64,000 bases of DNA from Pantoea sp. WMus005 (GCF_013415305.1 NZ_JACBXU010000004.1:1-64000), one strand, 5' to 3'. Counted from the stretch's first letter, positions 1-9,849 are shown. A program made the numbers and translations. Notes: generated by a model not told the origin, from the letters alone.

Positions 1-79
1 AAGTTTTTCTCCGGCGGCGCAGTCTCCTGTGCCTCTCAGCCCGTTTCCCGTTGCCGGTGTTCCGTGTTGATGGAGGCGC

Positions 80-107
80 ATTATAGGGAACGGCTGAGAG
101 AGCGCAA
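80..107 (-). promoter_or_regulatory. rRNA operon P1 promoter, reading out of the window
   Basis: On the minus strand there is a -35 TTGCGC (102-107), a 16-bp spacer and a perfect -10 TATAAT (80-85), followed by a GCGCCTCC discriminator and an ACACGGAAC leader. This is the signature of enterobacterial rrn P1 promoters. The A/T-rich stretch at about 108-180 would be the UP-element and Fis region. In E. coli an rrn operon lies just downstream of clpB in the same orientation. P2 and the 16S gene would be outside the window. Confidence 0.85.
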
Positions 108-190
108 GTGCAAACTTCAACTTTTTTGTTGATCGTTCAATTTGCACTCAAAAGGAATAATAAATAAGCAAAACCGCCTCAGAAGGGCCA

Positions 191-219
191 AAAAAAACGG
201 GCCAGCGGCCCGTTTTTTG
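191..219 (-). terminator. clpB terminator
   Basis: A stem of AACGGGCC pairing with GGCCCGTT around an AGC loop is flanked by A and T runs on both sides, so it can terminate in either direction. It lies just after the clpB stop and before the rrn promoter, separating the two units. Confidence 0.85.
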
Positions 220-229
220 ATTCCCACTA

Positions 230-2803
230 TTACTGATGTGCAGTAATGACGTCGTTTTCCACATCCATTTCGATGGTTTTGCCCGGCACCAGCGACCCTG
301 CGAGGATCTGCTGAGCCAGCGGGTTCTCGATCTGCTGCTGTATCGCACGTTTTAGCGGACGTGCACCGTAGACCGGGTCATACCCATTCTCGGCCAGCAG
401 TTTGATTGCCTCATCAGAGATGTGCAGCTGATAGCCACGTTCATCCAGACGTTTGTACAACCGCTGCAGCTGAATCTGCGCAATAGACGCAATGTGTTTC
501 TCAGCCAGCGGATGGAACACCACTACCTCATCAATACGGTTGACGAATTCAGGACGGAAATGCTGGCCGACCACTCCCATCACAATATCTTTCATCTCCG
601 GATAGCTGAGATTGCCGAACCGCTCCTGGATTAAATCTGATCCCAGGTTAGAGGTCATGATCACCACGCTGTTACGGAAATCGACTGTACGACCCTGCCC
701 ATCCGTCAGACGCCCATCATCTAGCACCTGCAGCAAAATGTTGAAAACATCAGGATGCGCCTTCTCGACTTCATCCAGCAGGATTACTGAATAGGGGCGA
801 CGGCGCACAGCTTCGGTCAGATAACCGCCTTCTTCATAGCCGACGTAGCCCGGAGGCGCGCCCACCAGCCGTGACACTGAGTGTTTTTCCATAAATTCGG
901 ACATGTCGATACGCACCATCGCATCGTCACTGTCGAACAGGAAGTTAGCCAGGGACTTACACAGTTCGGTCTTCCCTACCCCGGTGGGTCCCAGGAACAG
1001 GAAGGAACCGATCGGCCGGTTGGGATCAGACAGACCTGCACGGCTTCGGCGGATAGCATTCGATACCGCTTCAACCGCTTCATCCTGTCCGATGACCCGG
1101 CCATGCAGATCCTGCTCCATACGCAGCAACTTATCGCGTTCACCTTCCATCATTCTTGCCACCGGGATACCCGTCCAGCGAGCCAGCACATCGGCAATCT
1201 CCACATCCGTTACGCGGTTACGCAGTAACTTCATGGTTTTACCTTCCGCCTGAGTCGCTGCGGCTAACTGTTTTTCCAGTGCCGGAATTTTACCGTACTG
1301 CAGCTCTGACATCTGAGCGAGATCACCCTGGCGACGAGCCTGCTCTAGATTAAGACGCGCCTGCTCCAGTTCAGCTTTGATGTTCTGCGTGCCGGACAGT
1401 GAGGCTTTCTCAGTCTTCCATTCATCTTCCAGCTCGGCGTATTCACGCTCTTTCTGATTCAGCTCGGTTTCCAGCATCTCCAGACGCTTAATACTGGCAT
1501 CGTCCGCCTCTTTCTTCAGTGCCTGCTGTTCCAGCTTCAGCTGAATGATACGGCGCTCCAGGCGATCCAGTGACTCCGGTTTTGAGTCCATCTGCATACG
1601 AATGCTTGATGCCGCCTCATCAATCAGGTCAATCGCTTTATCCGGCAACTGACGGTCAGCAATGTAACGATGAGACAGAGTCGCCGCCGCGACAATAGCC
1701 GGGTCAGTGATCTGCACATGGTGATGCAGTTCGTAACGCTCTTTCAGGCCTCGCAAAATGGCGATGGTATCTTCCACACTCGGCTCAGCCACAAAAACTT
1801 TCTGGAAACGACGCTCCAGCGCGGCATCTTTTTCAATGTACTGACGGTACTCATCAAGTGTAGTGGCACCCACGCAGTGCAGTTCACCACGAGCCAGCGC
1901 AGGCTTAAGCATGTTACCGGCATCCATCGCACCGTCCGCTTTACCGGCGCCTACCATAGTGTGCAGTTCGTCGATAAACAGAATGACGTTGCCTTCCTGT
2001 TTCGACAGGTCACTAAGCACACCTTTCAGACGCTCTTCGAACTCACCACGATATTTCGCCCCGGCCACCAGCGCCCCCATATCCAGCGCCAGTACCCGAC
2101 GACCTTTCAGCCCTTCAGGCACTTCGCCGTTAATGATGCGCTGAGCCAGCCCTTCAACAATCGCGGTTTTACCCACACCAGGTTCACCTATCAGTACCGG
2201 ATTATTTTTAGTACGGCGCTGCAGGACCTGAATAGTGCGGCGAATCTCTTCGTCACGGCCAATGACTGGATCGAGTTTGCCCTTCTCGGCACGCTCGGTC
2301 AGATCAATCGTGTATTTCTTTAATGCCTGGCGCTGATCTTCAGCCCCCTGATCGTTCACGTTGTCTCCTCCCCGCATCTGTTCAATCGCACCGGTGATTT
2401 TTTCGCGTGTTGCACCCGCTGCTTTGAGCAGATCGGCCAGTGAGCCACGAGATTCCAGGGCGGCCAGAACAAATAATTCTGATGAAATGAAGTTATCGTT
2501 GCGCTTCTGCGCCAGCTTGTCGCACAGGTTTAATACCCGGACGAGGTCAGATGAGGGTTGTACATCCCCTTCGCTGCCTTCAACTTGTGGCAGGCGATCA
2601 ATGGCCTGCTCAACCTGAGCGCGAAAAGATGCTACATCGACACCGGCCGACGTCAGTAAAGGTGAAACCGATCCGCCTTCCTGTTTGAGCAACGCGCTCA
2701 TCAGGTGCAGAGGTTCTATGAATTGATTGTCGTGTCCCAGAGCCAGGGACTGCGCGTCGGCGAGAGCCAGCTGAAATTTGTTAGTAAGACGATCCAGACG
2801 CAT
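230..2803 (-). CDS. clpB: ClpB protein disaggregase
   Basis: Hexameric AAA+ chaperone that resolves protein aggregates in the cytosol with DnaK/DnaJ/GrpE. From the [10 protein letters not shown] start it is 857 aa, the usual length. Visible in order: N-terminal Clp repeats (about 1-145), NBD1 with Walker A GEPGVGKT (about 206) and Walker B FIDELH, the charged coiled-coil M domain (about 410-525), NBD2 with GPTGVGKT (about 605) and LLDEVEKAH. The start at 2803 is preceded by GGAGG five bases upstream; an ATG four codons further upstream lacks a comparable site. A sigma-32 promoter lies upstream, and an internal GTG start is seen at codon 149. Confidence 0.97.
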   Translation of the reverse strand: MRLDRLTNKFQLALADAQSLALGHDNQFIEPLHLMSALLKQEGGSVSPLLTSAGVDVASFRAQVEQAIDRLPQVEGSEGDVQPSSDLVRVLNLCDKLAQKRNDNFISSELFVLAALESRGSLADLLKAAGATREKITGAIEQMRGGDNVNDQGAEDQRQALKKYTIDLTERAEKGKLDPVIGRDEEIRRTIQVLQRRTKNNPVLIGEPGVGKTAIVEGLAQRIINGEVPEGLKGRRVLALDMGALVAGAKYRGEFEERLKGVLSDLSKQEGNVILFIDELHTMVGAGKADGAMDAGNMLKPALARGELHCVGATTLDEYRQYIEKDAALERRFQKVFVAEPSVEDTIAILRGLKERYELHHHVQITDPAIVAAATLSHRYIADRQLPDKAIDLIDEAASSIRMQMDSKPESLDRLERRIIQLKLEQQALKKEADDASIKRLEMLETELNQKEREYAELEDEWKTEKASLSGTQNIKAELEQARLNLEQARRQGDLAQMSELQYGKIPALEKQLAAATQAEGKTMKLLRNRVTDVEIADVLARWTGIPVARMMEGERDKLLRMEQDLHGRVIGQDEAVEAVSNAIRRSRAGLSDPNRPIGSFLFLGPTGVGKTELCKSLANFLFDSDDAMVRIDMSEFMEKHSVSRLVGAPPGYVGYEEGGYLTEAVRRRPYSVILLDEVEKAHPDVFNILLQVLDDGRLTDGQGRTVDFRNSVVIMTSNLGSDLIQERFGNLSYPEMKDIVMGVVGQHFRPEFVNRIDEVVVFHPLAEKHIASIAQIQLQRLYKRLDERGYQLHISDEAIKLLAENGYDPVYGARPLKRAIQQQIENPLAQQILAGSLVPGKTIEMDVENDVITAHQ
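2357..2373 (-). promoter_or_regulatory. Internal translation start of clpB (short isoform)
   Basis: Codon 149 of clpB is GTG (2357-2359) and is preceded on the minus strand by GGGGAGGAG with a 5-base gap, a very strong ribosome binding site inside the gene. E. coli ClpB is known to make a shorter form, lacking the N domain, from GTG149. The same codon and site are seen here; use of it is inferred. Confidence 0.75.
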
Positions 2804-2841
2804 AATTCCTCCCATTACAGGTCAAAATGCTACTGGAGATT

Positions 2842-2869
2842 AAATGAGGTCATCCCTCAAAATTTCAAG
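2842..2869 (-). promoter_or_regulatory. sigma-32 heat-shock promoter of clpB
   Basis: Minus strand: CTTGAAA (2863-2869), a 13-base spacer, then CCTCATTT (2842-2849). This agrees with the sigma-32 consensus CTTGAAA-N13/14-CCCCATnT and with the E. coli clpB promoter. It lies about 40 bases upstream of the clpB start. Confidence 0.85.
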
Positions 2870-2928
2870 GTTAATGGCCTGAGATTTGAGTAAAAAACAC
2901 GCTAACTGGACCGTCTTATGGCGTAAGG

Positions 2929-3657
2929 TTATAACAGCCAGATCAAAGTTGCCATACGCCCGGTCATCCCATCGCGGCGGAAGGAGAAGAAATCGTCGCG
3001 CTGCGTAAAGGTACAACGGTTGTCGGCGCTGATTGAATTCACGCCCGCTGCCTGCAGTCGCATACGCGCCAGGAGCCAGATATCAGCGTAAAAACGGTCG
3101 CCTGAAGGACGGAAAGCCTGCACGGCGAGGGGATCCTGCATCATAAAGGCCTGACGCACTTCTGCACCGACCTCAAACGCATCCGGTCCAATCGCCGGTC
3201 CCAGCCAGGCATGAATCTGCTCAGGTGGCGAGCGAAACTGCGCCAGCGTCTTTTCCAGCACACCCGCACAAAGTCCGCGCCAGCCTGCATGTGCCGCCGC
3301 CACCTCCGTCCCATCCTGTGAACAGAACAGAACCGGCAGACAGTCAGCGGTCATGATGGCGCAGACGACGCCAGGCTGATCGGTAATACAGGCATCAGCA
3401 CGTAATGGCGTACTTTCTCCCGCTGTCAGACGCACCACTTCAGTACCATGTACCTGCTCCAGCCACTGCGGCATTGCAGGCAAACCCGCATTTTTCACCA
3501 GCAATTGCCGATTACGCGCCACCGCATCCGGATTATCTCCCACGTGTGCACCGAGATTCAGTGCATTCCAGGGCGATGTACTGACGCCGCCCTGCCGCTG
3601 CGTCGAGCAAGCCCGAACGCGTGACGGAGCGGGCCATTGAGGAGTGATCAACTTCAT
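2929..3657 (-). CDS. pgeF: Purine nucleoside phosphorylase / multicopper-type YfiH family protein
   Basis: YfiH/LACC1 family, cytoplasmic. Members have purine nucleoside phosphorylase and adenosine deaminase activity, and E. coli PgeF is reported to edit peptidoglycan precursors. The protein is 242 aa from MKLITPQWP. The metal-site residues of the family are visible: His70 (EQVHG), Cys106 (ADCLP) and His123 (AAHAGWRG). The start codon ATG at 3657 shares one base with the rluD stop (TGATG), so translation is probably coupled. In-frame TTG and GTG codons one and two positions upstream are less likely starts. It follows rluD as in E. coli. Confidence 0.93.
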   Translation of the reverse strand: MKLITPQWPAPSRVRACSTQRQGGVSTSPWNALNLGAHVGDNPDAVARNRQLLVKNAGLPAMPQWLEQVHGTEVVRLTAGESTPLRADACITDQPGVVCAIMTADCLPVLFCSQDGTEVAAAHAGWRGLCAGVLEKTLAQFRSPPEQIHAWLGPAIGPDAFEVGAEVRQAFMMQDPLAVQAFRPSGDRFYADIWLLARMRLQAAGVNSISADNRCTFTQRDDFFSFRRDGMTGRMATLIWLL

Positions 3658-4634
3658 CACCAATTCATCTGGTCTTTAAACTCTTCAGTGTCTGCTTTTA
3701 ACGCCGCGATCAAATCAACCATGTCCTGCGGAAGCGCAGCATGGAATTCCATCTCAATACCGCTTATAGGATGATAGAGGCGCAACATCGTGGCGTGAAG
3801 CGCCTGACGATCGAAACCACGCAGCGTAGTAATGAATGCCTCTGATGCTCCTTTTGGCGGACGCGGACGGCCACCGTAAAGCGGATCGCCCACCAGTGGA
3901 TGGCTGATGTGCGACATATGCACACGAATCTGGTGCGTACGACCGGTTTCCAGACGCAGACGCAGACGGGTATGAGCCCGGAAGTGCTCCATGATGCGAT
4001 AATGCGTCACCGCCGGTTTACCCATGGGGTGCACCGCCATGTGGGTGCGTTTGGTTGAGTGACGGCTGATAGGCTGCTCAACAGTGCCGCCCGCAGTCAT
4101 ATTTCCAATCGCAACGGCTTCATATTCACGGGTGATTTCGCGACGTTGCAGCGAGTCCACCAGATGCGTCTGAGCCGGAACGGTTTTCGCGACCACCATT
4201 AAACCGGTAGTGTCTTTATCCAGGCGGTGTACGATGCCCGCGCGTGGCACATCCATGATCGCAGGAAAGTGATGAAGTAAGGCGTTTAATACCGTGCCAT
4301 CCGGATTACCGGCGCCAGGGTGAACCACGAAGTCGCGTGGTTTGTTGATGACAATAATGTCTTCATCTTCATAAACGATGTCGAGTGGCAGATCCTGCGG
4401 TTCCCAGCGCTGTGCCTCTTCGATCTCAGCGTCAATCGTGACCAGCTCGCCGCCCAGCACTTTTTCTTTGGGTGTATCGACCATGACGCCGTTTACAGTA
4501 ACGCGACGGTCAAGGATCCACTCTTTTATGCGAGAACGTGAATAATCAGGGAACAATTCCGCCAAAGTCTGATCTAAGCGTTGTCCGAGTTGTGATTCGG
4601 ATACCGTTGCGGTGAGTTGAACTTGTTGTGCCAT
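3657..4634 (-). CDS. rluD: 23S rRNA pseudouridine synthase D
   Basis: Makes pseudouridines 1911, 1915 and 1917 in helix 69 of 23S rRNA. The 325-aa protein has an N-terminal S4 RNA-binding domain (about 18-75, with SRSRIKEWI) and an RsuA/RluA catalytic domain containing HRLDKDTTG, whose Asp139 is the catalytic aspartate. Length and position match E. coli RluD (326 aa). It lies back to back with bamD and is first gene of the rluD-pgeF unit. Confidence 0.96.
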   Translation of the reverse strand: MAQQVQLTATVSESQLGQRLDQTLAELFPDYSRSRIKEWILDRRVTVNGVMVDTPKEKVLGGELVTIDAEIEEAQRWEPQDLPLDIVYEDEDIIVINKPRDFVVHPGAGNPDGTVLNALLHHFPAIMDVPRAGIVHRLDKDTTGLMVVAKTVPAQTHLVDSLQRREITREYEAVAIGNMTAGGTVEQPISRHSTKRTHMAVHPMGKPAVTHYRIMEHFRAHTRLRLRLETGRTHQIRVHMSHISHPLVGDPLYGGRPRPPKGASEAFITTLRGFDRQALHATMLRLYHPISGIEMEFHAALPQDMVDLIAALKADTEEFKDQMNW

Positions 4635-4659
4635 ATACAGCTTCTTCGTTAACGTTGGG

Positions 4660-4687
4660 TTTTCACGGCGATGCCGTTTAATATAAT
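4660..4687 (+). promoter_or_regulatory. Candidate bamD promoter
   Basis: TTTTCA (4660-4665), a 16-base spacer and a perfect TATAAT (4682-4687) lie 77 bases before the bamD ATG, inside the divergent rluD-bamD gap. The -10 is strong and the -35 weak. Found by eye; no start site is known. Confidence 0.5.
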
Positions 4688-4763
4688 GTGCTATCGTACC
4701 TGGTCATTACCGGGAGCTATACGGACAGCTTCCGCCATAACATTTGAGGATAATCACTTCGTC

Positions 4764-5495
4764 ATGACGCGTATGAAACATCTGGTGGCTGCTGCCACAC
4801 TGAGCCTGGCACTTGTTGGTTGTTCCGGCTCAAATGACGCGGTACCGGACAACCCGCCTTCTGAAATCTATGCTACAGCGCAGCAAAAGCTGCAGGACGG
4901 TAACTTTAAAGCCGCGATTAAGCAACTGGAAGCGCTGGATAATCGTTATCCGTTCGGTCCTTATTCGCAGCAGGTGCAGCTGGATTTAATCTACGCGTAC
5001 TATAAAAATGCCGATCTGCCCCTGGCGCAGGCCGCCATTGCCCGCTTTATGCGTCTGAACCCTACGCATCCGAACATTGACTATGTCATCTATATGAAAG
5101 GTCTGACGGATATGGCGCTGGATGACTCCGCGCTGCAGGGCTTCTTTGGTATCGATCGTTCTGACCGCGATCCGACGCACGCTCGTGATGCTTTCCGCGA
5201 CTTCTCCCAGCTGCTGCGTAATTACCCAAACAGCCAGTATGCGGCTGATGCTCAGAAACGTCTGGTCTATCTGAAAGACCGTCTGGCTAAATATGAGCTG
5301 TCAGTGGCGCAATTCTATACTAAGCGTGAGGCTTATGTCGCGGTTGTTAACCGTGTCGAAGGTATGATGCGCGATTATCCGGATACGCAGGCGACACACG
5401 ATGCCCTGCCGCTGATGGAAAATGCCTACCGTAATCTGCAACTGAACGCAGAAGCCGATAAAGTGGCGAAAATCATTGCAGCAAACAAAAGCTGA
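4764..5495 (+). CDS. bamD: Outer membrane assembly lipoprotein BamD
   Basis: Essential lipoprotein of the BamABCDE complex that inserts beta-barrel proteins into the outer membrane. It has a signal peptide with lipobox LVGC, giving lipidated Cys20, followed by five TPR-like repeats ([17 protein letters not shown] and onward). It is 243 aa and starts [11 protein letters not shown], as in the family. An upstream in-frame ATG at 4671 would add a non-conserved extension before the signal peptide, so it is rejected. A GAGGA lies 13 bases upstream of the chosen ATG. A terminator follows directly. Confidence 0.95.
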   Translation: MTRMKHLVAAATLSLALVGCSGSNDAVPDNPPSEIYATAQQKLQDGNFKAAIKQLEALDNRYPFGPYSQQVQLDLIYAYYKNADLPLAQAAIARFMRLNPTHPNIDYVIYMKGLTDMALDDSALQGFFGIDRSDRDPTHARDAFRDFSQLLRNYPNSQYAADAQKRLVYLKDRLAKYELSVAQFYTKREAYVAVVNRVEGMMRDYPDTQATHDALPLMENAYRNLQLNAEADKVAKIIAANKS

Positions 5496-5520
5496 TAGCC
5501 CGAGAGATTTGAGCCATAAA

Positions 5521-5552
5521 AAAAAGCAGCCTGCGATGGCTGCTTTTTTTTG
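5521..5552 (+). terminator. bamD terminator
   Basis: Stem GCAGCC / GGCTGC around a TGCGAT loop, with an A-run before and eight T after. Classic intrinsic terminator 26 bases after the bamD stop. Confidence 0.9.
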
Positions 5553-5697
5553 CTCAAAGAACAGTCAGAAGTGGATCTGATGCCAGCGAGCTAACTCATC
5601 AAGCATGCCGTGTTAATCGTTTCGCTTCAAGCCATTTCAGACAGTTTCTCTGCCTTTCTCACAGAATGTTGTGACTGACAAAAAGTGACATTTTTTC

Positions 5698-5738
5698 GTG
5701 ATAGAAATCTCACATTCAACGCTTTTTCGCGCTATGCT
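5698..5738 (+). promoter_or_regulatory. Candidate raiA promoter region
   Basis: A -10-like TATGCT (5733-5738) lies 38 bases upstream of raiA. About 20 bases further up is the inverted repeat GTGA-N8-TCAC (5698-5713), a CRP-like half-site pair with two bases too many between the halves. E. coli raiA is controlled by CRP, so the motif is worth noting, but the spacing makes it a weak call. The rest of 5553-5697 shows nothing I recognise. Confidence 0.3.
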
Positions 5739-5776
5739 GAGAAGACCAAGACGGAAATGACAGAGAGGTAAGAACG

Positions 5777-6112
5777 ATGATTCTGAACATTACCAGTAAA
5801 CAAATGGACATCACCCCGGCAATCCGAAGCCATGTTGAAGACCGTCTCGCCAAACTCGAAAAATGGCAAACCGACCTTATTAATCCGCATATTGTCCTGT
5901 CTAAAGAGCCCAAAGAATTCGTGGCTGATGCCACTATTAATACACCGAACGGGACTCTGGTGGCCAGTGCCAAACATGATGATATGTATACCGCCATCAA
6001 CGATTTGATTGCGAAGCTCGAGCGTCAGCTGAATAAAGTTCAGCATAAGTCTGAAGCGCGCCGCGCCAGTGCCAGCGTAAAAGACATTATCCCCGCCGAC
6101 GAAGAGTCCTGA
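5777..6112 (+). CDS. raiA: Ribosome-associated inhibitor A (stationary-phase hibernation factor)
   Basis: Binds in the 30S decoding channel, stabilises 70S ribosomes and blocks translation under cold or stationary conditions. The 111-aa protein starts [17 protein letters not shown] and carries the Sigma54_modulation/HPF fold over its whole length, with the conserved ANINTPNG-type (DATINTPNG) and [15 protein letters not shown] segments. E. coli RaiA is 113 aa. Ribosome site GAGAGG lies upstream. The transcript ends at a terminator right after the stop; in E. coli the 3' end of raiA mRNA is released as the RaiZ small RNA, which could also occur here. Confidence 0.95.
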   Translation: MILNITSKQMDITPAIRSHVEDRLAKLEKWQTDLINPHIVLSKEPKEFVADATINTPNGTLVASAKHDDMYTAINDLIAKLERQLNKVQHKSEARRASASVKDIIPADEES

Positions 6113-6120
6113 TTTTCATA

Positions 6121-6144
6121 ACGCGCCTCCGGGCGCGTTTTTTA
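6121..6144 (+). terminator. raiA terminator
   Basis: Stem ACGCGCC / GGGCGCGT around TCC, then a run of T interrupted once. It begins 9 bases after the raiA stop and its T tract abuts the -35 of the pheA promoter at 6145. Confidence 0.85.
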
Positions 6145-6173
6145 TTGACAGCTTTTAAGCAGTACGGTTACTC
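6145..6173 (+). promoter_or_regulatory. pheLA promoter
   Basis: A perfect -35 TTGACA (6145-6150) is followed after 17 bases by a weak -10, TTACTC (6168-6173). The sequence between (CAGTACGG) resembles the E. coli pheA promoter, which is also placed directly before the pheL leader gene. Confidence 0.6.
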
Positions 6174-6201
6174 TCAGGTCACTCTCTTTACGGACGTTAC
6201 C

Positions 6202-6249
6202 ATGAAACTTGATCTGTTTTTCTTCGCTTTCTTTTTTACCTTCCCCTGA
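6202..6249 (+). CDS. pheL: pheA leader peptide
   Basis: ATG at 6202 opens a 15-codon gene reading [15 protein letters not shown], with seven phenylalanine codons of fifteen. E. coli PheL ([15 protein letters not shown]) has the same Phe run and ending. Ribosome stalling at the Phe codons when charged tRNA-Phe is scarce prevents formation of the downstream terminator and allows pheA transcription. Residues 3-5 differ from E. coli while the Phe block is intact, as expected if only the codons matter. Confidence 0.95.
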   Translation: [15 protein letters not shown]

Positions 6250-6251
6250 AC

Positions 6252-6325
6252 GGGAGGCCATTCGTCGTGTGAAAATGAAAGCGAAGACGAACAACGAAGC
6301 CTCCCAACCGGGAGGCTTTTTTATT
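6252..6325 (+). promoter_or_regulatory. pheA transcription attenuator
   Basis: The terminator hairpin is GCCTCCC (6299-6305), loop AACC, GGGAGGC (6310-6316), then TTTTTTATT. Upstream, GGGAGGC at 6252-6258 is an exact second partner for GCCTCCC, and TTCGTC (about 6261-6266) pairs with GACGAA (about 6286-6291). These give the alternative pairings needed for attenuation by pheL. The leader stop codon lies just before the first segment. Confidence 0.88.
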
Positions 6326-6347
6326 GGATAGCATACAGGTGAGCCCT

Positions 6348-7523
6348 ATGAATCCCGACAATCCATTGCTGGCGCTACGCGATAAGATCAGCGCAGTGGA
6401 TAACAAACTTCTGACGCTGCTGGCCGAGCGTCGTCTGCTGGCAGTGGAAGTCGCACAAGCAAAACTGGCAACGCATCGCCCGATTCGTGATGTGGAACGT
6501 GAACGCGCCCTGCTGGAGAATCTGATTGTGCTGGGAAAAGCGCACAAACTGGATGCGCACTTCATCACCCGCCTGTTTCAGCTGGTCATCGAAGATTCTG
6601 TGCTGACTCAGCAAGCGCTGCTACAGAAAAACCTTAACCATCCCCATGCACACGCCGCCCGTATCGCATTCCTCGGCCCGAAAGGCTCTTACTCACACCT
6701 TGCCGCACGTAACTACGCATCACGTCATTTTGATAGCATGGTGGAGTGTGGCTGCCTTAAGTTTCACGACATCATTAAGCAGGTCGAGAATGGCGTAGCG
6801 GATTACGCGGTGATGCCGATTGAGAACACAAGTTCTGGCTCGATCAACGATGTTTACGATCTGCTACAACAGACCAGCCTTTCCATCGTGGGCGAGCTGA
6901 CCTTACCTATCGACCATTGCGTGCTGGTGAATGGCCCCACCGATTTGCAGCAGATTGAGACGGTGTACAGCCATCCTCAGCCCTTCCAGCAGTGCAGTCA
7001 GTTCATTAACCGTTTCCCACACTGGAAAATCGAATACACCGAGAGTACTGCGGCTGCGATGGAGAAAGTGGCTGCGCTCAATTCGCCTAAGGTGGCGGCG
7101 CTGGGCAGTGAAGCCGGTGGCGAGCTCTATCAGCTGCAGGTGCTGGAGCGTAATCTGGCGAATCAGCAGCAAAACCACACCCGCTTTATCGTGCTGGCCC
7201 GCAAAGCCATCGAAGTTTCGGATCAGGTGCCAGCCAAAACCACGCTGATTATGGCGACCGGCCAGCAGGCGGGTGCGCTGGTCGACGCGCTGCTGGTTCT
7301 GCGTCAGCACAACCTGATTATGAGTAAGCTGGAGTCCCGCCCGATTAATGGCAATCCGTGGGAGGAGATGTTTTACATTGATGTGCAGGGCAATCTGCAA
7401 TCAGAACGGATGCAGCAGGCTCTTCAGGAACTACAGACCATGACCCGCTCGCTGAAGGTGCTGGGCTGCTATCCCAGCGAGAATGTGGTACCCGTTGAAC
7501 CTGGCGATGAAACTGCCGAATAG
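6348..7523 (+). CDS. pheA: Bifunctional chorismate mutase / prephenate dehydratase (P-protein)
   Basis: Converts chorismate to prephenate and then phenylpyruvate, the Phe branch. The 391-aa protein has an AroQ chorismate mutase domain (about 1-95) with catalytic residues Arg11, Arg28, Lys39 and Glu52, a prephenate dehydratase domain (about 105-285, with the [10 protein letters not shown] motif), and a C-terminal ACT domain ([10 protein letters not shown] and [10 protein letters not shown]) that binds Phe for feedback inhibition. Start ATG 6348 follows AGGTGAG; a TTG at 6324 lies inside the attenuator T-run and is rejected. It is convergent with tyrA. Confidence 0.97.
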   Translation: MNPDNPLLALRDKISAVDNKLLTLLAERRLLAVEVAQAKLATHRPIRDVERERALLENLIVLGKAHKLDAHFITRLFQLVIEDSVLTQQALLQKNLNHPHAHAARIAFLGPKGSYSHLAARNYASRHFDSMVECGCLKFHDIIKQVENGVADYAVMPIENTSSGSINDVYDLLQQTSLSIVGELTLPIDHCVLVNGPTDLQQIETVYSHPQPFQQCSQFINRFPHWKIEYTESTAAAMEKVAALNSPKVAALGSEAGGELYQLQVLERNLANQQQNHTRFIVLARKAIEVSDQVPAKTTLIMATGQQAGALVDALLVLRQHNLIMSKLESRPINGNPWEEMFYIDVQGNLQSERMQQALQELQTMTRSLKVLGCYPSENVVPVEPGDETAE

Positions 7524-7553
7524 AAAAAAGGCATCCGCAAGGATGCCTTTTTC
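7524..7553. terminator. Shared pheA / tyrA terminator
   Basis: Stem GGCATCC / GGATGCC with a GCAA loop, A-run on the left and T-run on the right. It fits exactly between the converging pheA and tyrA stops and can serve both. Confidence 0.9.
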
Positions 7554-7555
7554 AT

Positions 7556-8677
7556 TTATGGCCGGCTGTCATTAGCCGAACGCAACAGGCTACGACTTTC
7601 CACCAGGAAACGTTTCGCGTGATCGCCAAACCACTGTTCAACCCGGTTAAAGCTGGCAATAAATGCCTGCTTGTCACCCTGCTCAAGCAGCGCGATCGCT
7701 TCACCAAACCGCTGGTAATAGCGTTTGATTAGCGCCAGATTACTCTCTGACGACATGATGATATCCGCATAAAGTTGCGGGTCCTGAGCAAATAGTCGCC
7801 CTACCATCGCCAGCTCCAGCCTGTAAATCGGTGACGAGAGCGCCAGAAGCTGATCAAGATTGACGTTCTCTTCGGCTAAATGAAGGCCATAGGCAAAGGT
7901 GGCAAAATGACGTAGCGCCTGAATAAACGCCATATTCTGGTCATGCTCAACCGCGCTGATGCGATGCAGACGCGCCCCCCAGACCTGGATCTGCTCCAGG
8001 AACCACTGATAGGCTTCCGGCTGTCTTCCATCACACCAGACCACCACCTGTTTTGCCAGGCTACCGCTGTCCGGGCCAAACATCGGATGCAGACCCAGAA
8101 CCGGACCGCTATGGGCGGCCAGCATTGCCTGCAGAGGCCGGTTTTTCACAGACGCCAGATCAACCAGAATACAATCTTCCGGCAGTGGTGGCAGTTGGGC
8201 AATAACCTGCTCAGTCAGGTGAATGGGTACGCTGATAATTACCATACCGGCATCGCTGAGCAGCGTTTCAGCCTGCGGCCAGTCCTCTTTATCCAGCGTT
8301 TTTACCGTATAGCCCGACAGGCCGAGCATTTTTTCAAAAAGTCGGCCCATCTGGCCCTTACCACCGACGATCACCACCGGCCGCAGTTCAGGACAGAGGG
8401 TTTTAAAGCCTTTGTCATTCTCGCTGGTATAGGACTCACGCATCACGCGACGCAGTATATCTTCAATGAGATCCGGTGGTACACCGAGCGCCTCAGCCTC
8501 TTTGCGACGGGAAGCCAGCATTGATGCTTCACGCTCAGGCACATAGATAGGCAGACCGTAACGGCTCTTGACCTCCCCAACTTCCGCTACCAGCTCTAGT
8601 CGTTTAGCCAGCAGATCCAGCAGCGCTTTATCAACACTGTCAATTTGATCGCGTAACGCGGTCAGTTCAGCCACCAT
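7556..8677 (-). CDS. tyrA: Bifunctional chorismate mutase / prephenate dehydrogenase (T-protein)
   Basis: Converts chorismate through prephenate to 4-hydroxyphenylpyruvate with NAD+, the Tyr branch. The 373-aa length equals E. coli TyrA. There is an AroQ mutase domain (about 1-90), then a Rossmann dehydrogenase domain with GGKGQMG (105-111) and catalytic His197 in GLHPMFGPD. Only 5 bases separate it from aroF, so the two form the aroF-tyrA operon under TyrR. Confidence 0.97.
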   Translation of the reverse strand: MVAELTALRDQIDSVDKALLDLLAKRLELVAEVGEVKSRYGLPIYVPEREASMLASRRKEAEALGVPPDLIEDILRRVMRESYTSENDKGFKTLCPELRPVVIVGGKGQMGRLFEKMLGLSGYTVKTLDKEDWPQAETLLSDAGMVIISVPIHLTEQVIAQLPPLPEDCILVDLASVKNRPLQAMLAAHSGPVLGLHPMFGPDSGSLAKQVVVWCDGRQPEAYQWFLEQIQVWGARLHRISAVEHDQNMAFIQALRHFATFAYGLHLAEENVNLDQLLALSSPIYRLELAMVGRLFAQDPQLYADIIMSSESNLALIKRYYQRFGEAIALLEQGDKQAFIASFNRVEQWFGDHAKRFLVESRSLLRSANDSRP

Positions 8678-8682
8678 TGCTC

Positions 8683-9762
8683 TTACACCTCTTGTGACAG
8701 ACGCGCCGACAGCACTCCCTGCAGATTCTGATGCATCTCACGCAGCAACGTTTCGGTCACTTCCCAGCTGATACAGGCATCAGTGACGGAAACGCCATAC
8801 TTCATTTCGCTGCGTGGCTGCTCAGAAGACTGGTTACCTTCATTGATATGGCTTTCCAGCATCAAACCAATGATTGAACGGTTTCCGTCTTTGATCTGCG
8901 CAATAGCGGATTCCGCTACGCCAGGCTGACGGCTGTAGTCTTTGTTCGAATTGCCATGGCTGCAATCTATCATTAAGGCTGGACGCAGTCCCGCCTTCAG
9001 CATCTCTTTTTCACACTGCGCAACATCCTCAGGACCGTAGTTGGGCGCTTTGCCGCCACGCAGAATCACGTGACCATCCGGATTGCCCTGGGTCTGCAGC
9101 AGACAGACCTGACCGGCCTGATTAATGCCGACAAAACGGTGCGGCATTGCAGCAGCACGCATGGCGTTAATTGCCGTTCCCAGGCTGCCATCGGTGCCAT
9201 TTTTAAAGCCGACCGGCATCGACAGGCCCGAGGCCATTTCACGGTGGGTCTGAGATTCTGTCGTCCGTGCGCCAATGGCGGACCAGCTGAACAGGTCGCC
9301 CAGGTATTGGGGGCTATTCGGATCCAGCGCTTCAGTCGCCAGCGGCAGGCCCATTTCAACCAGGTTTACCAGCAGCTGGCGCGCAATGTGCAGACCCGCT
9401 TCCATATCAAACGAGTTATCCATGTAAGGATCGTTGATCAGCCCTTTCCAGCCGACGGTAGTACGAGGCTTTTCAAAATAGACGCGCATCACGATAAAGA
9501 GCTGATCTTTCAGCTGTTCGGAAAGGGTTTGCAGACGACGAGCATATTCCAGAGCCACTTCGGTATCGTGAATCGAACAGGGTCCGCATACCACCAGCAG
9601 ACGCGGATCGCGGCCGGCAATAATGTCAGAGATAGTCTGGCGGGATGCCGCGACCTGAGCCTGCTGTTCAGTGGTCAGTGGGAACTTTGCTTTCAGCTCT
9701 TCAGGCGTGATTAATACCTGTTCACCGGCGATATGCACATTGTTCAGCGCGTCTTTTTGCAT
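8683..9762 (-). CDS. aroF: DAHP synthase, tyrosine-sensitive isozyme
   Basis: Condenses phosphoenolpyruvate and erythrose 4-phosphate to DAHP, the entry of the shikimate pathway. The 359-aa protein belongs to the AroF/G/H type I family, with metal-binding Cys in [10 protein letters not shown] and the FKNGTDGS motif. The N-terminal MQKDALNN, with Asn8, matches the tyrosine-sensitive AroF rather than AroG or AroH. Operon position with tyrA supports this. The upstream region carries a -10 and TyrR-box candidates. Confidence 0.96.
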   Translation of the reverse strand: MQKDALNNVHIAGEQVLITPEELKAKFPLTTEQQAQVAASRQTISDIIAGRDPRLLVVCGPCSIHDTEVALEYARRLQTLSEQLKDQLFIVMRVYFEKPRTTVGWKGLINDPYMDNSFDMEAGLHIARQLLVNLVEMGLPLATEALDPNSPQYLGDLFSWSAIGARTTESQTHREMASGLSMPVGFKNGTDGSLGTAINAMRAAAMPHRFVGINQAGQVCLLQTQGNPDGHVILRGGKAPNYGPEDVAQCEKEMLKAGLRPALMIDCSHGNSNKDYSRQPGVAESAIAQIKDGNRSIIGLMLESHINEGNQSSEQPRSEMKYGVSVTDACISWEVTETLLREMHQNLQGVLSARLSQEV

Positions 9763-9822
9763 GATGACGATCCTTTGGCTCGTATGGGCGGATAAGGGCT
9801 CCTCGTTGAGGAATGCAAATAC

Positions 9823-9840
9823 TGTATCACAGGCAATACA
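9823..9840. promoter_or_regulatory. Weak TyrR-box candidate upstream of aroF
   Basis: TGTATC-N6-AATACA keeps the TGTA-N10-TACA core of the TyrR consensus TGTAAA-N6-TTTACA. It lies just downstream of the aroF -10 candidate, nearest the aroF start. Confidence 0.45.
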
Positions 9841-9849
9841 CAGTGCAAT

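Noticed and set aside
1670-2323. 217-codon open frame antisense to clpB
   Set aside because: Overlaps the ClpB NBD1 coding sequence and has no family features.
5698-5713. CRP site of raiA
   Set aside because: Half-sites are separated by eight bases instead of six, so I kept it only as a remark in the promoter entry.
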